From contig NZ_SDKC01000001.1 in NCBI RefSeq assembly GCF_004123145.1, positions 502,001 through 566,000 on the forward strand: a DNA stretch of 64,000 nucleotides, in the 5' to 3' direction. Both the position numbers and the translations under genes were made by a program. The first letter of the stretch is position 1. Each line of letters opens with the position of its first letter. Below, piece by piece: positions 59,457 through 64,000 of the stretch. Source of the DNA: Blautia faecicola (GTDB taxonomy: Bacteria > Bacillota > Clostridia > Lachnospirales > Lachnospiraceae). The notes beneath the pieces were generated by a model that made no database searches, was not told the origin of the DNA, and worked only from the letters and a program-made list of their open reading frames with translations.

Positions 59457-60487
59457 CAAGAAGAAATATCTCTGATGCGATTAGTAATATCAGTAATCGG
59501 TATATCGAAGAAGCTGCAGATTTTCAAATTGGGAAAAAGGGTGTAAGAAAACATTTCATTATGAGGAGAGCTGTTGCCGCTGCTGCTACAATTATGCTTG
59601 TCTTTACAATGTCTGTTCCGGCATTGGCAGCAGCTGACTATGAACCTGCTTACAATCTGCTCTACAAGGTATCTCCAACAATCGCCCAAAAGTTAAAGCC
59701 TGTTAGAATGTCTTGCGAGGATAATGGTATTAAGTTCGAGGTCATTTCGGCTTATGTTGAGGGTAGCGAAGCAAAGATTTTTATTTCTGCACAAGATATT
59801 GACGGAGATAAAATTGATGAAACAACAGATCTATTTGACAGCTATAGTATCAATACACCTTTTGATTGTAGCAGTTCATGCGAAAATATAAGTTACGATA
59901 CCAAAACGAAAACCGCCACTTTCCTGATTTCTATATCGCAATGGAATGAGCAGGACATTATAGGTGAAAAAATCACCTTTCGTGTCAGAGAAATGTTGAG
60001 CAACAAACAGGAGTATGATATGGTATTATCTGATTTGGATATGAACAATATTAGCACTGCACCTGAAACAGTTACCCCAACTCACATTTTTGGTGGCAGT
60101 GGAACAAACTATAGTGAAGTCGAAAACAATTTCCGTGCATTGAAAGCAACAGGTATACTTTATTCTCCTGTTGAGGGTGTGGATATTACAGCTATGGGCT
60201 ATGTAGACGGGGATCTGCATATACAAGTTAGATATGAAAACGTTTTGAAAACTGATAATCATGGTTATATTTATTTTCAAAATAATGAGGGTGAGAAAAT
60301 CACTTGTAATGCAAATGTTGAATTTTCTACTGATAGTGAATATCAAGAGAGATATGTAGAGTATATTTACGATTTGTCAGATATTGAACTAGCTGAATAT
60401 GATGCATATGGATATTTTGTGACGAGTGACACACTTATCACAGGAAATTGGAGTGTAACTTTCCCATTGGAAATGGTAAGTCCGTAA
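59453..60487 (+). CDS. DUF4179-like anti-sigma membrane protein
   Basis: 344 residues. A cytoplasmic part (1-36) contains the putative sigma-binding region (ISDAISNISNRYIEEAADF), one membrane segment follows (RAVAAAATIMLVFTMSVPAL, about 39-58), and then a large outer domain (YEPAYNLLYKVSPTIAQKLK, ISAYVEGSEAKIFISAQDID) as in DUF4179 proteins. It probably holds the preceding sigma factor at the membrane. Confidence 0.8.
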   Translation: MTRRNISDAISNISNRYIEEAADFQIGKKGVRKHFIMRRAVAAAATIMLVFTMSVPALAAADYEPAYNLLYKVSPTIAQKLKPVRMSCEDNGIKFEVISAYVEGSEAKIFISAQDIDGDKIDETTDLFDSYSINTPFDCSSSCENISYDTKTKTATFLISISQWNEQDIIGEKITFRVREMLSNKQEYDMVLSDLDMNNISTAPETVTPTHIFGGSGTNYSEVENNFRALKATGILYSPVEGVDITAMGYVDGDLHIQVRYENVLKTDNHGYIYFQNNEGEKITCNANVEFSTDSEYQERYVEYIYDLSDIELAEYDAYGYFVTSDTLITGNWSVTFPLEMVSP

Positions 60488-60588
60488 GTTATAAGTAAGG
60501 ATTTGACCTCGTAAGCGACAAATTTCAGTTGATCGAACAGATCAAATTAGAAACTTTTGAGTTATAAAAGCAGGAAAGGGTGTTAGAT

Positions 60589-60840
60589 ATGAAAAAGATT
60601 GTGTATGTTTTGGGAAGTATAGAAATTATATTGGGCTTGCTTATGATAGCGGGTACTTCTCTTTTGAAAGAAATAATGCCACTGTTAGGAAGAGTAGCAT
60701 AGCAAGCAGCAGTGGCGGGTGGGGATAGTGCAGAGGAGTACCAAATGTCCTGCACTACTGTAACTGTTATTGCGGTTGTCTTGATTGTTATTGGTGTAGT
60801 ACAATTTGTATACTCTTTCATCAAAAAAGAAAACATGTAA
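60589..60840 (+). pseudogene. Small two-span membrane protein with in-frame amber codon
   Basis: From ATG (after AGGAAAGGG) the frame reads MKKIVYVLGSIEIILGLLMI, has TAG at 60700-60702 after MPLLGRVA, and continues QAAVAGGDSAEEYQ and VTVIAVVLIVIGVVQFVYSF to TAA at 60838. Both halves are typical membrane segments of one 83-codon protein, so the TAG looks like a recent mutation (possibly from CAG). Confidence 0.65.
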
Positions 60841-60845
60841 ATAGG

Positions 60846-60886
60846 TTAAGCCTCCTGCGCTGTTTTACACAGTTTGGGAGGCTTAA
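60846..60886. terminator. Bidirectional terminator between convergent genes
   Basis: TTAAGCCTCC (60846-60855) pairs with GGAGGCTTAA (60877-60886), followed by ATTTTG. It lies between the rightward membrane gene and the leftward gene ending at 60894. Confidence 0.85.
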
Positions 60887-60893
60887 ATTTTGT

Positions 60894-61340
60894 CTAAACG
60901 GATGTCTCCGGAAGTTCCGGCAGTTGATCGGTGAGTTCTTCATATCCGAGAAAATCTCCGGCACATGGCATCGATTGCCCTGTCCCCTGCTGTGGTTTCC
61001 GGAAGTACAGCCGATACCGATGTCCCGCTAGGAGTTTGATATTCTTTTCCAGTGAGAAGGCGTATTCCTTTCCGTTATCACTGGCAAACCAATATTGCTG
61101 GTTTTTCCCGAAGAGTGTCTGTTCCCGTTTCGTGCAGCTTACGTCCAGTGACAGATAAGCATGTGTATGGATCAGGTGGTAGAAACTGAGTGCACGCAGG
61201 ATGCTGCAGATTCCGATTAAGAGACTCATAAGAATGAAGAGTCGGTCGTGGGTGGCAATTCCGAAGATGCACCCAAAAAGTACACAGAAAAAGCCGATTG
61301 CACTGATGGCAACCAGCTTTGTAAAAAATGGTTTTGGCAT
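60894..61340 (-). CDS. Hypothetical two-span membrane protein
   Basis: 148 residues. Two membrane segments (LVAISAIGFFCVLFGCIFGI, LFILMSLLIGICSILRALSF) and a cytoplasmic or outer beta-rich domain (YWFASDNGKEYAFSLEKNIK, LLAGHRYRLYFRKPQQG). AAGGAAGG lies upstream. No family recognised; last gene of the leftward block on the right. Confidence 0.65.
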   Translation of the reverse strand: MPKPFFTKLVAISAIGFFCVLFGCIFGIATHDRLFILMSLLIGICSILRALSFYHLIHTHAYLSLDVSCTKREQTLFGKNQQYWFASDNGKEYAFSLEKNIKLLAGHRYRLYFRKPQQGTGQSMPCAGDFLGYEELTDQLPELPETSV

Positions 61341-61353
61341 AAGGTTCCTTCCT

Positions 61354-62040
61354 TTAACATGTATGAAATGTGATTTGTTTATTCAGGTACAAATTAGCAA
61401 TAGCCTGTAGCACTGGATACTGGGTATGGTGAATCTGGACATCATCCACAAGTGTTTGGTAAGTTGTCTCCGGTTCTGTGTATAACTCATCCATAATATC
61501 CGATTCGTTGTGGATTACTTTTTCCTGCTCCATACTTGTGACAAGCTCAGCGGTCGTGAGGGATACCTTATCAGCCAGCTTCAGAATGGTATCTTCCATC
61601 GGTGAAGAGGGTATATTCTTTAAATATCTGCCAAACTCTTTTGCACAAATACTTCCTTCCAGATAAAGCTGAATGCAACCAAAGAGCCGGATGGGAAAGG
61701 TATCCTTCAAGGGAATAATGGTCAGACTGCCGAGAAGGCGATATAAGGCATCCACCCCTGTCAGTCCAATTCCGCTTACAACCAGACCACGTAAGGAAAG
61801 TCGGTTTAGATAGTGTTGGAAGGATAAGCCTTTCGGATCTTCTTTCTGTATCTGGCGCAGGGTATAGGCATCCTGGAGTTCATGGAGCGTCAGAATCTGA
61901 AAAGCAAGACAGCTCCAAAGTAGCAGTTCGTCATCGGATAGTCCATATTCTTGACCATTGTTGATTACAAGAGGAATGGATTTTCCGCCTGTCGTTTTTT
62001 GAAATTTTAAGGTTCCGACAGCAGTATAAAGTGTCAGCAT
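61354..62040 (-). CDS. Hypothetical protein
   Basis: About 228 residues: LTLYTAVGTLKFQKTTGGKS, LLLWSCLAFQILTLHELQDA, LSLRGLVVSGIGLTGVDALY. The central region is suggestive of a winged helix but without clear support. The start at 62040 follows GAAGGAGGG. It lies 21 bases after the sigma-like gene and is probably co-transcribed. Family not recognised. Confidence 0.65.
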   Translation of the reverse strand: MLTLYTAVGTLKFQKTTGGKSIPLVINNGQEYGLSDDELLLWSCLAFQILTLHELQDAYTLRQIQKEDPKGLSFQHYLNRLSLRGLVVSGIGLTGVDALYRLLGSLTIIPLKDTFPIRLFGCIQLYLEGSICAKEFGRYLKNIPSSPMEDTILKLADKVSLTTAELVTSMEQEKVIHNESDIMDELYTEPETTYQTLVDDVQIHHTQYPVLQAIANLYLNKQITFHTC

Positions 62041-62060
62041 AAAAGTTCCCTCCTTCAAAG

Positions 62061-62645
62061 TTAAGTCAGAAGTGCATAGAGTGCATCATCCTGCTGTAAT
62101 AGTTTCCGTGCTTTGCTCTGCCATGCCCGTACACGATTGGCTGGTACTTGATAGTGCCTTGCAAGGTCAAAACTGGTATAGCCCTGCTGCTGCAGCCAAA
62201 GGGAAGCGATTCCCTTTTGGATGGTGGAGCACTGACCGGTACCAAGCCGGGAGATATGTTCCAGCAGCAGTGTCTGGGCGGTATCCGTTTCCGGCTGTGA
62301 TGCCTGTGCATCTTCGTAGGAGAACAGTTCCTGATAGGAGAGGGATTCCCCTTCCACCGGAGTTTCCTGAAGAGAACACAGCATGGAGCGGTCACGGGCA
62401 GTTTCCCGCCAGTAGTCAAAGATGGCGTGGCGGATAAGGGTTCTGGCATACGGCAGGAAAGGTCTGTCCTTATCAAAGCGGGCAGCCGCCCGGCACAGAG
62501 CCAGATAACCGATCTGGCATAATTCCTGCTGTTCCTCCTCGGATACATAGGCGGAGGTTCGTGTCATGGAACGGATCATTTGCGGCACCAGATCCATGGA
62601 TGTTTCCACCAGTTGTTTTTGAGCGGTATTCAGTGGTATAGTCAT
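62061..62645 (-). CDS. Sigma-70 family protein
   Basis: 194 residues. Region 2-like: EEEQQELCQIGYLALCRAAA, RFDKDRPFLPYARTLIRHAI, FDYWRE. Region 4-like: GIASLWLQQQGYTSFDLARH, VPANRVRAWQSKARKLLQ. Its region 2 resembles group 3 (sporulation-type) sigma factors more than ECF. It may transcribe element genes during transfer. AAAGGCGG lies upstream. Confidence 0.85.
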   Translation of the reverse strand: MTIPLNTAQKQLVETSMDLVPQMIRSMTRTSAYVSEEEQQELCQIGYLALCRAAARFDKDRPFLPYARTLIRHAIFDYWRETARDRSMLCSLQETPVEGESLSYQELFSYEDAQASQPETDTAQTLLLEHISRLGTGQCSTIQKGIASLWLQQQGYTSFDLARHYQVPANRVRAWQSKARKLLQQDDALYALLT

Positions 62646-62661
62646 CTTCTGTCACCGCCTT

Positions 62662-63081
62662 TCAACTGGCCGCCCGGAGGCGGCAGGGAATATGGTTGTT
62701 TTTCAGGACATCTGCGGATGCCTGGATAAGCTGGTCACACATATAATTGCTGAACTGTCCGATGTGTGCCTGCTTTTCTGTCAGGCAGAACTTGTCTGCC
62801 ACCCATCGGTAGGCTTCCGCTTTACTCAGGATTCCCTGTTTCCAGATCTCATCGAAGATCCGGTGTGCCTGAATCCGTTTCTGCCGGAGTTCCCGGTTGG
62901 CAAGAGTCCCTTTGGGAGTTCTGGTTCCCGGATGCACGCCGACATAGGAATTGCAGGATGGATAGTGGGAGCAGACATAAACCTGTCCGCCATGAGAATG
63001 CGTTCCATATACAAAGGATGCATCTCTTAATATTGCTGTTCCGCCGCAGTAAGGGCAGCGGATGATTTTTGGTTTCTTCAT
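62662..63081 (-). CDS. Zinc-finger protein, DUF3268-like
   Basis: 139 residues. N-terminal CPYCGG and CSHYPSCNSYVG form a zinc ribbon-like finger with GTHSHGGQVYVC; then LANRELRQKRIQAHRIFDEI, VADKFCLTEKQAHIGQF. I recognise it as the zinc-finger-containing DUF3268 type found on phages and conjugative elements. Probably DNA binding. Gap of 16 bases to the sigma-like gene downstream. Confidence 0.8.
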   Translation of the reverse strand: MKKPKIIRCPYCGGTAILRDASFVYGTHSHGGQVYVCSHYPSCNSYVGVHPGTRTPKGTLANRELRQKRIQAHRIFDEIWKQGILSKAEAYRWVADKFCLTEKQAHIGQFSNYMCDQLIQASADVLKNNHIPCRLRAAS

Positions 63082-63105
63082 CTGTTTTCACCTCGCTTGT
63101 ACATA

Positions 63106-63145
63106 CACGATACGTAACGTGTACGTGAATAACCAGTACGTACTG
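63106..63145. promoter_or_regulatory. Palindromic sites upstream of the zinc-finger gene
   Basis: CACGATACGTAACGTG (63106-63121) is palindromic but for one pair, and CAGTACGTACTG (63134-63145) is a perfect 12-bp palindrome. They share TACGTA and lie about 25-65 bases before the zinc-finger gene, so are likely operators for its operon. Confidence 0.55.
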
Positions 63146-63241
63146 TATACTTATATTGTAAGTAAGCAGGTGATGAATTCCCATAGGACGCAAGCGGATA
63201 CTGATCCCAGATTCGGACTAAATGGCACGAATCCCCATTTT
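63146..63241. other. Short spacer
   Basis: About 100 bases between the palindromes and the next leftward gene; a TATATTGTAAG stretch could be part of a promoter. Nothing else supported. Confidence 0.3.
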
Positions 63242-63517
63242 TCAGATGCCGGGATAGAAAATTGCTCGGATGAGCGGGAATAAGCCGCTGTCTGTGAAAC
63301 GTGGATAATTAACCGGTGTAAAGATGAACTTCTCACAGAAAATCCGTAGCAGGAATAAGCTGATCAGTACCAGACAGAGCAGGTAAGTGTTCCTGCGCCT
63401 TCTGGTCCATGGCTTTTTCGGACGGAATTTCATATACAGGACAAAAATCATGGGAATAAATATCAGGTTCGTAAAGACCTGATCGATACATTGGATGATT
63501 GAAATTACGTTTAACAT
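63242..63517 (-). CDS. Small hypothetical membrane protein
   Basis: 91 residues with two membrane segments (VFTNLIFIPMIFVLYMKF, TYLLCLVLISLFLLRIF) separated by a very basic loop (RPKKPWTRRRRN). GAAAGGAGG lies upstream of the ATG. No family recognised. Confidence 0.65.
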   Translation of the reverse strand: MLNVISIIQCIDQVFTNLIFIPMIFVLYMKFRPKKPWTRRRRNTYLLCLVLISLFLLRIFCEKFIFTPVNYPRFTDSGLFPLIRAIFYPGI

Positions 63518-63579
63518 AGGCAGTGCCTCCTTTCTTTACATATCCTGTACGTATAAGAGCCTGAAAGTGCAACTTTTTG

Positions 63580-63951
63580 TTACCAGTCATATTGCTGGTT
63601 CTCCTGAAGCCGGAGCAGTGCCGGAATGGGACATGGCTTTAAAGGCAGCTTCTGAGCGGCCAGATAGGGCAGATAAAGCTCTGTAAAAGCAGCAATGCTC
63701 ATGCTTCCGGTACATTCGGTTGGCTCCGGTATCCGGGGAAACAAAAGCGCTGCATCTGAAAGAGGGAGGATGCAGGGGCTTCCCGTTTCATCCGGATGGA
63801 ATAAAAAGCCAGAGTTCTCACAGCTTTCCTGTGCGTTACAAGTGCGGCACCAGACGTAGATACAGGAGTGCCAGTTCCCTTCACAGAGGTTCAGAAAATG
63901 ACGGATGTGCTTGGCATCTGTCTTGCAGTGGGGGTGTTTCATATTCATCAC
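63580..63951 (-). CDS. Hypothetical Cys-rich protein
   Basis: 123 residues: MKHPHCKTDAKHIRHFLNLC, then CIYVWCRTCNAQESCENSGF with closely spaced cysteines, and a proline-rich C-terminal part. A metal-binding protein of the element is possible. No family recognised; start may be the second Met. Confidence 0.55.
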   Translation of the reverse strand: MMNMKHPHCKTDAKHIRHFLNLCEGNWHSCIYVWCRTCNAQESCENSGFLFHPDETGSPCILPLSDAALLFPRIPEPTECTGSMSIAAFTELYLPYLAAQKLPLKPCPIPALLRLQENQQYDW

Positions 63952-63962
63952 CTACTAAAGAA

Positions 63963-63992
63963 GCAGGCAGTTCCATGTGGGAGCTGCCTGCA
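63963..63992 (-). terminator. Hairpin at the right edge
   Basis: GCAGGCAG (63963-63970) pairs with CTGCCTGC (63985-63992), with inner TCC/GGG pairing. On the minus strand it is followed by TTTCTTTAG, so it probably ends a gene that lies beyond the window. Confidence 0.6.
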
Positions 63993-64000
63993 GGAGTCTT

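Noticed and set aside
1..64000. CRISPR arrays and tRNA genes
   Set aside because: No regularly spaced repeats with unique spacers and no cloverleaf sequence were seen; the only tandem repeats are the short ones listed.

Overview
The window looks like the chromosome of a gut Firmicute, most likely a Lachnospiraceae (Clostridia) species. This is inferred from the protein families, the AGGAGG-type ribosome binding sites and the ECF sigma/anti-sigma pairs; no rRNA or tRNA is present to prove it. The only clear core gene is the 3' part of guaA at the left edge. Directly after it lies a tyrosine integrase pointing back at guaA, so nearly everything from about 0.9 kb to the right edge appears to be one large integrative element seated at the guaA 3' end. 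The right attachment site, relaxase and conjugation genes are not in the window.

Layout. (1) 0.9-3.5 kb: integrase, DUF3173 protein (possible excision factor), a Cro/CI repressor and a Cys-rich small protein. (2) 3.5-11.9 kb: rightward DNA-processing operon with a YqaJ exonuclease, RecD2-like helicase, candidate single-strand annealing protein, CHC2/Toprim primase and class B sortase. (3) 12-14.5 kb: ECF sigma/anti-sigma pair and a secreted protein. (4) 14.7-17.6 kb: ParM-like actin with a partner, tandem 11-bp repeats, a repressor and Tn916-style regulators. (5) 17.6-23 kb: cargo with a MATE pump under PadR control, orphan winged-helix regulators, a resolvase broken by an amber codon, and HicAB. 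(6) 23-29.3 kb: DUF4143 ATPase, LPD11 and truncated NADAR proteins, a VanY-like carboxypeptidase, and a sigma/ABC-transporter operon.

(7) About 29.34-41.41 kb: a 12-kb multiresistance island interrupting the ABC permease. It carries aph(3')-IIIa, sat4, ant(6)-Ia (aadE) and erm(B) with its leader peptide, plus Inc18 plasmid debris (truncated repE, its antisense RNA, copR), an IS91-like remnant with a tyrosine recombinase, a serine-recombinase tail fused to an AraC domain, and a TetR-PAP2 fusion. It is a patchwork of truncations and single-base frameshifts.

(8) 42.3-51.6 kb: a long leftward operon starting at ssb, containing a MoxR-type AAA ATPase, a small HTH protein and a VWA protein with an HExxH motif, followed by SpoVT-like and unknown proteins. 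(9) 51.9-55.4 kb: response regulator, ABC ATPase, permease and histidine kinase, resembling antimicrobial-peptide sensing and immunity. (10) 55.5-58 kb: a VapD-type module, then a probable yybP-ykoY riboswitch in front of YccF and EcsC-family genes. (11) 58-64 kb: sigma/anti-sigma pair, a small membrane protein with an in-frame amber codon, then leftward sigma-like, zinc-finger and membrane proteins.

The replication/recombination genes (regions 2, 4 and the ssb of 8) suggest an element able to partition and replicate after excision, with accessory cargo in hot spots bounded by duplicated terminators. Functions come from motif recognition by eye; no database search was run.
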